NCBI RefSeq assembly: GCF_000142905.1
Contig: NW_013657667.1
Location: forward strand, 108,714 to 172,713
Reading direction: 5' to 3'
DNA from: Thecamonas trahens ATCC 50062
Lineage: Eukaryota > Apusozoa > Apusomonadida > Apusomonadidae
Length of the DNA: 64,000 nucleotides
Shown: piece after piece, positions 50,893-60,700 of the stretch
How the letters are laid out: every line of letters begins with the position of its first letter
Position numbering within the stretch: the stretch's first letter is position 1
Made by a program: the position numbers and the translations under genes
Notes under the pieces: model-generated
What the model was told of the DNA's origin: nothing
Databases searched by the model: none
What the model saw: only the letters and a program-made list of their open reading frames with translations

Positions 50893-51981
50893 TCACTGGT
50901 GGAACGGGACGAGGCGGATGCGGCTCGGGTCTGATGGGTGCTTCTCGATGGCGCCAGCACGGAGGAGGAGCTCGATGTATGGCTCATACATGGAGGACTC
51001 GATCGGGATGTAGGCCGACGAGAGCGAGTCGTCCATGGTGGCGGCGAGGAGCTGGGCGAGCGTATCTTCGAGCGAGTCCCAGTAGCCGGCGACCTCGGGC
51101 CGGACAACAGGCGGATAGGCCTTGGCCACAAAGTCCTTGAGCGACTCGCCGAGCCACGAGGTGTAGCCCTTGAGGGCGCGCTCCTTGGCGGCGAGATCGA
51201 GTTCGCGCTGCTGGACAAGCTCGGCCACGTCGTCGTCGTTGAGGCTCACGCCGCCAGCCGCCGCGTCAAGGACGCCGCCAAGACCTTCAGGCAGGAGCGC
51301 CATCTTGCCCTCGAGCTGGGCCTGCAGGGCGCGGCCGACGGCTCGACGTTCCTCAAGGATGCCGCGCTGGAGCAGGACCTCATCGTCGAGGGAGGCGAGC
51401 CGGGCATTGAGCACATTGGCGGTGATGTCCAGCTCCTCCACGAGGCCCTCGAGCATGGCGAGCATGGCGACGCGGGTCTCGGCTAGCGAGCGCCGCTTGC
51501 CGCGGTTGTCCGGAGGCGCGTCGAGGATGGCGCGGGCGGTGTCGAGCTCGCGCTGCAGCAGTGTCGCCTCCAACAGGAGCTGCATCACCATCGGCGCCGC
51601 CCACGGCGCCGACGACGGTGCCAGCGGATCCAATGCATCCTTTAGGCCTGGCGCCACCGCCGGCGCGAGCACCTCCTTGCCCTTTGCCGCCGCAAAGCTC
51701 GCGGCATCGTCCTTCAGCGCCGCCGACAGCGCCGCAATCCGAGCACGGACCTCCTCCAATGCCTTTCGCACCGGATGGTTCTCACCAGACGTTGCACTCG
51801 CACCTGATGCCACCGACCCAGTCCTCACCGCACCCGCGCCGTCGTCCTCGCTCTCGCTCTCGCGCCTTGCCGCCGTCGTTGCCGCCCGGCTGCCGACATG
51901 CTTGGCGGCAAGTGCCATGTGCCGGGCCCGGGCCGCAAGGTCCAGAGCTGCTGCATGGGTCGTGTGGTAGGTCGCTGCCAT
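50893..51981 (-). CDS. CENPK: CENP-K-like kinetochore protein
   Basis: Subunit of the inner-kinetochore CCAN (CENP-H/I/K/M group). 362 residues from the ATG at 51981. Mostly charged helices ('ELDTARAILDAPPDNRGKRR', 'LVQQRELDLAAKERALKGY'). The C-terminus is diagnostic: 'YIPIESSMYEPYIELLLRAG' and 'AIEKHPSDPSRIRLVPFHQ' at the very end, where human CENP-K ends 'YVELLLRNG...HPEDPTRIRLEAFHQ'. Length is a little above the human protein (269), owing to a low-complexity N-terminus. A frame extension to 52149 is proline-rich and not used. Implies a CCAN-type kinetochore in this lineage. Confidence 0.85.
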   Translation of the reverse strand: MAATYHTTHAAALDLAARARHMALAAKHVGSRAATTAARRESESEDDGAGAVRTGSVASGASATSGENHPVRKALEEVRARIAALSAALKDDAASFAAAKGKEVLAPAVAPGLKDALDPLAPSSAPWAAPMVMQLLLEATLLQRELDTARAILDAPPDNRGKRRSLAETRVAMLAMLEGLVEELDITANVLNARLASLDDEVLLQRGILEERRAVGRALQAQLEGKMALLPEGLGGVLDAAAGGVSLNDDDVAELVQQRELDLAAKERALKGYTSWLGESLKDFVAKAYPPVVRPEVAGYWDSLEDTLAQLLAATMDDSLSSAYIPIESSMYEPYIELLLRAGAIEKHPSDPSRIRLVPFHQ

Positions 51982-52334
51982 GACTACACGTGTGAGAGAA
52001 GAGGTAAAGTGGACTGTACTGCCAGTCGTAGGTGCTGCCGGAGAGTTGGCAGGAGGAGGAGGGGGGGGGGGGGGGCGCGGGCGGGAAGCGCACCGAGTGT
52101 AAGGGAGATGGACGTCCGAACCCAAGAGGGGGGAGATCGATGACAACAAGCGCTTGTGAGCAAATGGGTGGAAGTGTGTTTATGAACACATGCTGCAAGC
52201 GGGGGTGATCAGCATGGGCATGGCAATGATAGCAGCTGTAATAGTCGCGAGGTAGAATCACCAGACTCGAGTCGACCACCAACAGAGTGTCCGCCAACCA
52301 CCTCCTCCACCGCCTCCCCCCACCTTGATGATTG
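51982..52334. other. Divergent promoter region, CENP-K / MLYCD
   Basis: About 350 nt with a G run at 52062-52075 and no gene. Confidence 0.5.
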
Positions 52335-54251
52335 ATGGCTATGGCCATGGCCATGGCCACACCACTTCCTCCCATGTTGAGACTAGCTCACTGGCATGGT
52401 CTGGTGTCGCTAGCTGGCCGCGCCACCTTTGCTGCGGTGGCTGCTCGAGCCGCTACGGCCACTACGGCCGAGGCTGGTGGTCGTGGTCGTCGCTCCCGGG
52501 GTGGAGCAGAGGCTGTCGCGGGTGAAGGTGTGGACGAAGCAGGTTGCAGCGAGCAGGACAAGGTGACCGAGCCGGTGGTGGTCGAGCAGAGTGTGGGTGG
52601 ACCGGGTGGAGCCGCCGGAGTGGGTGCGGCAGAGCACGGCTTGCCGGACCATGTGCGGGTGACGCCGACGACAAGCCGGGCCGGCCAGTCAGCCTTCCGT
52701 AGGTACTGGGACTCGCTGTCGTCGTACATTACGGCGGGAAGGGCGCGGGCGCGGGCGGGCGCAGATGCTGGTACACAAGGGGATGCCGATACCGGGGCGG
52801 GGCAGCGGGAGGGTGGGCCGGTGAGCGATCGCCGCGCGCCCGATGAAGCCGAGATGGCAACGCGGCTGGCGGCGGTGGCATCGGTAGCGCCGGAGGAGCG
52901 CAAAGGCGATCTGCAGGCGCAGGTGGCGGCGCGCGAGCTCGCCGAGGCGTATCACAGCTACGGGGTGGCAGGCAAGGCGTGGTTCCTTGCCACACTGGCA
53001 AGCGAGTACGGCACGTCCGGTTCGCGGGTCTACGACGCCATCACCGGGTGGCGGTCGGCGACCGTGTCTGGGACTGGCCCACGCGAGGACCGCTACTTTA
53101 AGGCTGAGCGTGCGCTGCGCGAGAGCTTGGTTCCGGGCTATGACCGGCTCTTTGCGCTTCTCCGGCAGCAGCCGGGTGGGATGAAGTTTGTTGTCGATCT
53201 TCGGCGCGACGTCCGCTCGCTCCTCCGCGCACCGCCGGAGAAGGCCGGCGGCCTGGTGGCTGCCACCCGCGCCGACCTCGCGGCGCTCGACAAGTACATG
53301 CACTCGGTGCTCTCGTCATGGTTTGCAGTCGGTGCCCTCGACCTCGCGTCGATCACATGGGACACGCCGGCATCGACGCTCGAGAAGATCATGGACTACG
53401 AGCGTGTCCACCGCATGGATGGATGGGAGGACCTGAAGCAGCGCCTCGGCCCAGGCCGTCGCTGCTACGCCTTTTTCCATCCGGCCATGCCCGATGAGCC
53501 GCTCATCTTTGTCGAAGTCGCGCTCCTCCGCAGCATGGCGTCGTCGATCCAGGACGTGCTCTCCGAGGTCCCTACCCTCGCCGACGAAGAGGCCTCGTCG
53601 ACCGCCATTTTTTACTCCATCTCAGCAACCCAGGCTGGACTGGCCCAGATCGAGCTCGGTAACTTTCTCATCAAGCGTGTGGTCAATGCCCTCCTCGCCG
53701 AGTCGTCGTCCCCGGCGTACTTTGCCACGCTCTCGCCCATCCCGGGCTTTTCTTCGTGGCTCGCCTCCTCGCACGCTGCCGGCGAGCTCGAGGCCATGCT
53801 CCCGCCGCTCGGTGCCGTCGCGCTGGCCACGCTTGACGAAACACTCGAGGCCGCGCCGCGCTCGCTCGGCGACGCACTCATGGCGCACCTCGCCTCGCCC
53901 GACTGGCACAAGTCGCCCGCCATCGCCGACGCACTGCAGGCCACGCTTCTCCCACTCTGCGCCCGTTATCTGACCTCGGTCCGGCCGCCGCGCGCCGGCG
54001 AGCCCGCGGCCTCGGCCCTTGACCCCGTCGCCAACTTTCATCTCCGCAACGGCGCCCGCGTCGAGCGAATCAACTGGCTCGGCGACTCTTCGCCGCGCGG
54101 CCTCCGCCAGTCGGCCGGCCTCATGGTCAACTACCGCTACTCGCTCCGCTACATCGACGAGAACAACTACCGCTACGCCAACGAGGGCGCCATCACCGTC
54201 TCGCCGGCCATTGCCGACATCCTTTCCACTGTCACATCATCACCACTGTAG
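52335..54251 (+). CDS. MLYCD: Malonyl-CoA decarboxylase
   Basis: Converts malonyl-CoA to acetyl-CoA plus CO2. 638 residues from the ATG at 52335; 'MLRLAHWHGLVSLAGRATF' from 52374 reads as a mitochondrial presequence and is an alternative start. The helical N-domain ('GGMKFVVDLRRDVRSLL') and the GNAT-fold catalytic domain are present: 'CYAFFHPAMPDEPLIFVEVA', 'IFYSISATQAGLAQIELGNF' (catalytic Ser/His environment), 'FATLSPIPGFSSWL' and 'DPVANFHLRNGARVERINWL' followed by 'SPRGLRQSAGLMVNYRY'. The C-terminus 'TSSPL' is not a clean peroxisomal signal, unlike the SKL of the animal enzyme. No intron. Confidence 0.96.
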   Translation: MAMAMAMATPLPPMLRLAHWHGLVSLAGRATFAAVAARAATATTAEAGGRGRRSRGGAEAVAGEGVDEAGCSEQDKVTEPVVVEQSVGGPGGAAGVGAAEHGLPDHVRVTPTTSRAGQSAFRRYWDSLSSYITAGRARARAGADAGTQGDADTGAGQREGGPVSDRRAPDEAEMATRLAAVASVAPEERKGDLQAQVAARELAEAYHSYGVAGKAWFLATLASEYGTSGSRVYDAITGWRSATVSGTGPREDRYFKAERALRESLVPGYDRLFALLRQQPGGMKFVVDLRRDVRSLLRAPPEKAGGLVAATRADLAALDKYMHSVLSSWFAVGALDLASITWDTPASTLEKIMDYERVHRMDGWEDLKQRLGPGRRCYAFFHPAMPDEPLIFVEVALLRSMASSIQDVLSEVPTLADEEASSTAIFYSISATQAGLAQIELGNFLIKRVVNALLAESSSPAYFATLSPIPGFSSWLASSHAAGELEAMLPPLGAVALATLDETLEAAPRSLGDALMAHLASPDWHKSPAIADALQATLLPLCARYLTSVRPPRAGEPAASALDPVANFHLRNGARVERINWLGDSSPRGLRQSAGLMVNYRYSLRYIDENNYRYANEGAITVSPAIADILSTVTSSPL

Positions 54252-54503
54252 CCAACACCAGCAACACCACCGCCACCAGTCACACAAAGCTTGTCGACAC
54301 TCTCAGCCTCACCCGGTCACTCAAATTTTCAACATTTTTGCAAATCGGCCGCCAACCGCCACCCGCCACCCGCCACCCCCGCACCCCACACACTCGGCAC
54401 CACCCACCACACAACTCTCCCCCCTCCCCCCTCTTCCACCTACCCGGACACCGTTGCCCCTCACTCTCTTTCCCCCTCCCCCTTCTCTCTCCTGCCGCTC
54501 ATC

Positions 54504-57500
54504 ATGAACTCGAAGCGGTCTATCGGCTTCCTCTCCGAGCTGGTCTTTGGCGCCACCGAGGCAGAGTCCGAGCCTTGGCCCGAGGCTGAGCTCTCGTTTG
54601 GTGGTGATCTCTCGGTCATTGCGCCCGACACTGTGACGGCTGCTCCTGCCGAGCTCGACGAGCTGCATGGAGCCATTGCCGCCCAGATGGAGGCACTCCG
54701 TTCCGAGCTCTACGACTCGGCCCCGCTGACCCGCTCGGCCTCGGCCTCGGCCTCGGACTCGGACTCGGGCTCCGAGTCAGAGCCCGAGTCTGACGACGCC
54801 GCGCTCGCTGCCACACCCGACCGCAGCAACCGGCTCCCTGAAGAGGGTGACTACTCGATTGTGTACAAGGGCTGCGAGGCCGACAAGATCCAGTTTTTCC
54901 GCAATGTGGCGCCTGTCTCTCCGGCGTCCGACGCCTCTTCCGATGTCTCGTCGTCGACGGCCTCCTCGTCCATGGCCTCCTCGCCGTCGGCCGCAGACTC
55001 GGCGTCGTACGGCTACGACTCGGTTGGCCTTGAGGCCTCGATCATGCGCGGCCGCGCGCTCGAACAGCCGCTCGACTCGGATTCGGTCGCCTCGACCCGG
55101 TTCCAGGACGTCGCCCTCGCCCTGCCCGCCTCCCATCCTGCCGACGTCGACGAGACCGAGGAGGAGAGTGAGTCCGACGACGACGCCGAAGCGTGCGATG
55201 GTGATGACGACGTCATGTATCTTCTCTCGCGCGCGTCCAAGCTCCATGCCGCCGTCCGCGACACTGACTTTACGCCGTCCAAGACCAAGATGCGCGAGAG
55301 CCTGCGCTCGCGCCCGGCCTCGCTCCGCAAGGCCCCGCTCGACTTTGCCTCGTCCGACGAGGTCATGGAGTTGCAAATGCTGGAAGACGCCGTCTCGCAG
55401 CTCTCCAAGGAGGTCAAGACCGCGTCCAAGCGCGAGCAGGAGTCGATCTCGGCCGAGGCCCAGGCCGAAATCACCTCACTCCGTTCGCAGCTCTTTGAGG
55501 CCCGCAAAGACCTCGCCGACCGCCGCAAGTCGCGCGCTGCCCGCAACGAAGAGCTTGTCTCGCTTCGCGCTACAGTCTCCCAGCTCAAGTCGACCCTCAA
55601 GTCGCGCGAGCTCCGCTCGCTCACGGCTGAGATGGAAGCCAAGCAGGGCTGGGTCGGCTCGGTCTCGGGCATGACCGGCTCGGTCTCCAAGCTCATGCAG
55701 ACGGCACAGGCCAACATTGCGTCGCTTGAAGAGCAGATCGAGACCGTCAAGAGCCAGAAGGAGCGCGAGAAGCTAGAAATCGTGGTCGAGCAGATGCGCC
55801 TCGAGCGCGAGCGTGCCGATCTCCAAACCCGCATGGAGTCCACGGTTTCCGAGCTTGGCACCAAAAACGCCGAGCTCGCCCGCAAGGCCGACGAGCTCGA
55901 GGCTCGCAACCGCAACCTTGAGCGCCAGCATCTCGAAGTCGAGAAAGAGCTCCGCGAGCAGCTTGCCGACCTTTACACCGAGCGCTCGCGCGCGCTTGAC
56001 ACCGTCGCCGCCCTCGAGTCCAAGCTCTCCAAGACGTCGCAGGCTTGGGACCTGCAGCGAGTCCGTCTCGAGACGCAAATCACTGAGCTGCAGACCCAGC
56101 TCGAGGTGCTTCGCCTCAAAAAGTCCAACATGGAGCAGGTCTACACCCGCCAGCTGACCGAGACCTCCACCGCAGCCGAGTCGGCCCAGTCTATGACTCG
56201 CGAGCTGCAGGACGAGAACAATGCGCTCGCCGACGCGCTCCTCGCCTCGGCTCGCGACCAGGTCATCAAGGCCACCGAGGCTGCCGAGGCTGTCGCCGAA
56301 GTTGAGGCCCTCCGCGCCCAGCTCGCCGCCAAGGAGACCGAGCTTGTTGCCCAGATTGCCGCCCTTGAGGCCCAGCTTCAGTCTGCCGACAACGCCATTG
56401 TCCGCCTCGAGTCGCAGGCGTCTTCCGCCCAGAACGAGGCCTCGGCCACCATTGCTGAGCTGGAGGCACAGATCACCATGCTCCAAGAGGCGCTCGACGA
56501 GAAGGAGGCCGCCGAGGCCGCGCAGGCCGCGCACATCCGTGCGCTCCTCGCTGAGCTTCAGTGCAACGCCGCCCTTGCCGATCAGCCGGGCGCCGAGCTG
56601 GACGACCAGCTCCTCTCGTCAGCCAAGCACCACATCAAGGTTGCCATGGAGCGGGCCAAGACCGAGCACGCCCTCTCCAAGCGCGACCGCATGATCGAGG
56701 CGCTCCGCAACCAGCTCGACGAGGTCACCTCGCGCTACGCCACCGAGCGCGCGGTCATCCAGGCTGGTATGGACTCGATGCGCGCCACCCTGCTGCAGTA
56801 CGCCCGCGACGCCGCTGCCGCGCAGAGCGAGCACAAGGCGGAGCTCTCTGAGGCCCTCGAAGCCAAGGCCAAGCTCGAGTCGCACGTTGAGCACCTCAAG
56901 GCCAAGGTCTCGCGGGTCCGCCGCCAGTCGTCGGCGCTCGACGCCTCGAACGCGCTCGACGCCTACCACCAGGTTGTCGCCAAGGAGCGCATTCATGCCG
57001 AGCTTGTTGGCGCCCCGTCGTCGCCGCTCCGCGGCTCGCCCATGCGCAACCGCATGATGGCCGCCCGCGCCGCCGCCGCGCCCGCCACGCCCAACAACGA
57101 GAACGTCTTTGTCGTCGCCGGCTCGCCAGGCATCCGCACCCCTGCCTCAGCCTCTAAGCGCCATACACCGTCGCGGGCGGCTGCCTCGCCGCTCACCCCG
57201 TCGCAGGCAAACAACCTCGCCTGGTACGACGCCCGCCTCGAGCTGCAGAAGGCCGCCCTGCAGGACGCCATCAACCAGCGCTACGCTTCGGGCCTTTCGC
57301 CGCTCCGCAAGCCGACCCCGTCGCGTGCGCCTGCGTCGTCTGCCTCGTCCTCCTCGTTCTCCTCACTCGCCACCGACTCGGCCGTCAGCTCGTACTCGCC
57401 GGCCTCGACCGCGTCATCGCCGGCTAACAACTCGGCCTCGTACTCGCCATACTCGCCGTACTCGCCGTACTCGCTGGCGTCGTCGTCATACGCCGCAGCC

Positions 57501-57554
57501 AGCTTTGGTTACGGTCGTCCGCCGTTTGCTCCTCGCATCCTCGGCCAGTGGTGA
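54504..57554 (+). CDS. Long coiled-coil protein
   Basis: 1,016 residues from the ATG at 54504. The N-terminal 280 residues are acidic and Ser-rich with low-complexity runs. Residues about 285-790 form an almost continuous coiled coil (for example 'LEKTQAW'-type heptads, 'RNLERQHLEVEKELREQLAD', 'EIDDQLLSSAKHHIK'-like segments). The tail is a basic Ser/Pro/Ala region ending 'GRPPFAPRILGQW'. It resembles centrosomal, golgin or tethering proteins, but no GRIP or other end domain is visible, so function is unassigned. Tandem with MLYCD, 252 nt apart; the spacer is C/A-rich. Confidence 0.75.
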   Translation: MNSKRSIGFLSELVFGATEAESEPWPEAELSFGGDLSVIAPDTVTAAPAELDELHGAIAAQMEALRSELYDSAPLTRSASASASDSDSGSESEPESDDAALAATPDRSNRLPEEGDYSIVYKGCEADKIQFFRNVAPVSPASDASSDVSSSTASSSMASSPSAADSASYGYDSVGLEASIMRGRALEQPLDSDSVASTRFQDVALALPASHPADVDETEEESESDDDAEACDGDDDVMYLLSRASKLHAAVRDTDFTPSKTKMRESLRSRPASLRKAPLDFASSDEVMELQMLEDAVSQLSKEVKTASKREQESISAEAQAEITSLRSQLFEARKDLADRRKSRAARNEELVSLRATVSQLKSTLKSRELRSLTAEMEAKQGWVGSVSGMTGSVSKLMQTAQANIASLEEQIETVKSQKEREKLEIVVEQMRLERERADLQTRMESTVSELGTKNAELARKADELEARNRNLERQHLEVEKELREQLADLYTERSRALDTVAALESKLSKTSQAWDLQRVRLETQITELQTQLEVLRLKKSNMEQVYTRQLTETSTAAESAQSMTRELQDENNALADALLASARDQVIKATEAAEAVAEVEALRAQLAAKETELVAQIAALEAQLQSADNAIVRLESQASSAQNEASATIAELEAQITMLQEALDEKEAAEAAQAAHIRALLAELQCNAALADQPGAELDDQLLSSAKHHIKVAMERAKTEHALSKRDRMIEALRNQLDEVTSRYATERAVIQAGMDSMRATLLQYARDAAAAQSEHKAELSEALEAKAKLESHVEHLKAKVSRVRRQSSALDASNALDAYHQVVAKERIHAELVGAPSSPLRGSPMRNRMMAARAAAAPATPNNENVFVVAGSPGIRTPASASKRHTPSRAAASPLTPSQANNLAWYDARLELQKAALQDAINQRYASGLSPLRKPTPSRAPASSASSSSFSSLATDSAVSSYSPASTASSPANNSASYSPYSPYSPYSLASSSYAAASFGYGRPPFAPRILGQW

Positions 57555-57775
57555 GGACATCATTGACCACGTGTAAACTCAAACCATGCGTATAGGACTG
57601 CAATCAGAGGGAAGGGAGGGAGGGGCGAGGGAGGGTTGCGACAGTTAGCTCGCGCCGTAGGCAAAAATATTTCCTGCCAGTCACGTTGTGGCAATATTGA
57701 GATTGGCAGGGAAAAAGCCCCGCACGGCGGGCTCGCTTGCAGAGTCTCACTCGGACCGAGACCGCACTCGACAGC

Positions 57776-60700
57776 ATGCCGCCACACCTCGGTGCAGGCA
57801 CGCTCTTGTGTCTTTTTGCCTTAGCTGTTGCGGCGGCGGCGGTAAGTGTGCCTGCGGCTGAGCTTGCGGCGCTCAACGCGCTCTACGAGGCCACCAACGG
57901 GCCGACCTGGGCCGACTCGCGGGGTTGGAATGATGGCGACGCGTGCGCAGCTGTCGGCGTTACATGTTCAACAAACGTAACAGCCGGCACTGCCCATGTC
58001 GTTGCCATCGAGCTCTCCGGCAACAAGCTCTCCGGCACGCTTCCGGCGAGTGGGTGGGACCTTCCAGAGCTACGCATCCTCGACTTGTCCGACAACCTTA
58101 TTGGCGGTACTGTCCCGGTGAGCTGGGGAGAGTCTCTGCAGGCGCTCGAGGAGCTCAACCTAGGCGGCGAGCGACTGCTGAGCCTTGCCGCCCACGAAGG
58201 GCTCGGTCCCAATTATCGTTATTTTACATCCATCAAGGTCTACTCGTCGAACCCTCTCACCGGCACCCTTCCGCCTGAGTGGGGCAAGCTGAGCAAGTTG
58301 GTTATGCTCTCGCTCGCCACCGGCGGAACTGCCCAAGGCGCCGGCTTTGTCGGCAGCATTCCCGACGAGTGGATCGGCATGCGCTCGCTCGTCTACATCA
58401 ACATTGCTCACTCGGGCCTTGGTGGCGACGTCCTCGCTCCGGTCCTTGCCCGCATCAATGGCCTTCGCTACGTCAATGCGCGGTTCTGTGGCTTCAAGTC
58501 CATCCCGCGTGAGTTTGTCGGCTCCACCATCTCCCAGCTCGAGCTGACCGGCAATCCCATGTCCGGCTTTGAGTTTCCCACCTGGCTCTCCGAATGGAGC
58601 GCGCTTGAGGAGTTTGCGCTCAACATCTGCAACATCACGGGTACGCTCCCGGCTAGCCTCGGCGAAATGACCCAGCTCACCCGCGTGGTCATCGGCAGCG
58701 CGCCGCACTTGCATGGCGTCATTTCGCCGACATGGGGCAACTTGGTCAACATGCGCGGCCTGTTCATTTACCAGATTGGCCTCACCGGCACCATTCCGCC
58801 CGAGCTCGGTGCATGGACAAAAATCGAGCGGCTGGTCCTCGCCGAGACAGGCCTCACTGGTACCATCCCGCCCGAGCTCGGCCAGATGTCGGCCGCGTCG
58901 TACGTCCTCCTCAACCGCAACAAGCTCTCGGGTACCCTGCCGCGCGAGCTCGAGCACATGACTGCGCTCGCAGACCTCGCCGTCCACTCCAACAATCTGT
59001 CTGGCACCATTCCGCCTTCCTGGGGCACCAACATGGTCAACCTCGTCAACCTGCGTGCGTTTGACAATTCCCTCTCCGGTACTCTCCCGCCCGGCTTTCC
59101 GGCGCTGGAAATTGTGGACGTCCACAACAACAACTTGCAAGGCCATCTCGACATTCTCTGCAACAAAGCCAAGCTCGGCATCGTCGACGTCTCGTCAAAT
59201 GGACTCTCATCGTTCCCGGACTGTAAGACCTGTATCGGCGAAGTCGACATCAGCAACAACGCATTTGTCGGCCAGCTGCCCACCATGGAGCACGTGTCTT
59301 GCCTCACCAAGTTGAGTGCTTCCCACAACATGTTCTCCTCCTCGAGTCTGCCAAGCTCCTGGTCGCGCCTCAACACCACGCTCGCCCACCTCGACTTGTC
59401 GTACAACAATCTCGCCGGTGCTGTCTCAAACTACCTCATCCGCATCAAGTATGGCAACTCGCTCGGGTACATCGACCTCTCCCACAACAAGCTATCCGGC
59501 CAGATCCAGCAGACTGTATTCTCGCATGTCGACGCTTCGTTCCTTCAAGGCCTCGTCCGGCTGTACGTCAACGACAACAACATTGTTGGCTCAGTTCCCG
59601 GCCTGCTTGAGCGCCTGCCGCTCCTCCACGAGGTCGACCTCTCCAACAACAACTTTACCGGCTCGGCAAGCCCGATGACCGAGGACGCTATCGCCAATGC
59701 TGACCTGCGAGGCAACCCCGGGCTTCGCGAGCCCGACGGCATTTCGCTCCCGGTCAACGTCATCGCCCACTATCCACTGGTCCAGCCGAGCGTCGAGCTC
59801 AACTACCGGTGTCCGACGCTTACCGATACTGTGACCCAGCGGGTCCGGCTTGACCTCGACGCCCACTACTACGGCGCCTCGCTCTGTGAGTGTCTGCCGG
59901 GCTACCATGGGTCGAACGGTGACTGCTTGTCGTGCACCCACCTCGGGCCGGCCGTCACCTGCGAAGGCGGCCAGGTCGTGCTCAACCAACGCGGCCTTGG
60001 GCTGTACGATGTGTACGCCGCCAATGTAACCATCAACCCCAACTACTTTCGGGTCGGCACCGCGCCGTCGGGCGACCCGCTCATCGACCCGTGCTACCGG
60101 CTCTCGTCGGACGAAACGTCGTGCAACCCGGCCGGGGCCCACCCGGCAGTGTGCGCCGTCGGCTATGAGGACCGACTCTGCTCGCGATGCTCGGCCGGGT
60201 ACTTTCCGCAGGGCCGACGGTGTCGCAAGTGCCCGCGCATCCTGCCCGAGCTCATGGCGGTGGCGTACTCGGTCAGCTTCTGTGTGTGGTACGCCATCAA
60301 CCAGACCGGCAGGCGGTCTGCCGTCCTCACGCCGCTCGTCAAGTCACTGTTCATTTTCATGCAGACCTCGGCGCTCATCTTTGCGCGGTCGTCGGCGTTC
60401 TTCTGGCCGTCGTCGATTCTCTCGTTCTTTTCGATCTCGTTTGGCTGGACCGCTGTCTCGACCAACGTCCTCACCTGCCTTGTCTCCAGCACTGCCGCGT
60501 GGGAGACATCGTTTGTCTTTTCGACACTCATTGTTCCTGGTCTGGGCCTCTTTTGTCTGCTCGCCTACGGCCTGCTCGCTTCCATCTCGCGGTGCACCCG
60601 TTCGGGCTTGCTCGGCAAGGACGAGCAGCACTGGCGGTACGGCGGGATCCGGTCCATGCTCGCCATCCTCAACCTCATGTACATGCCGATCACCGTCGGC

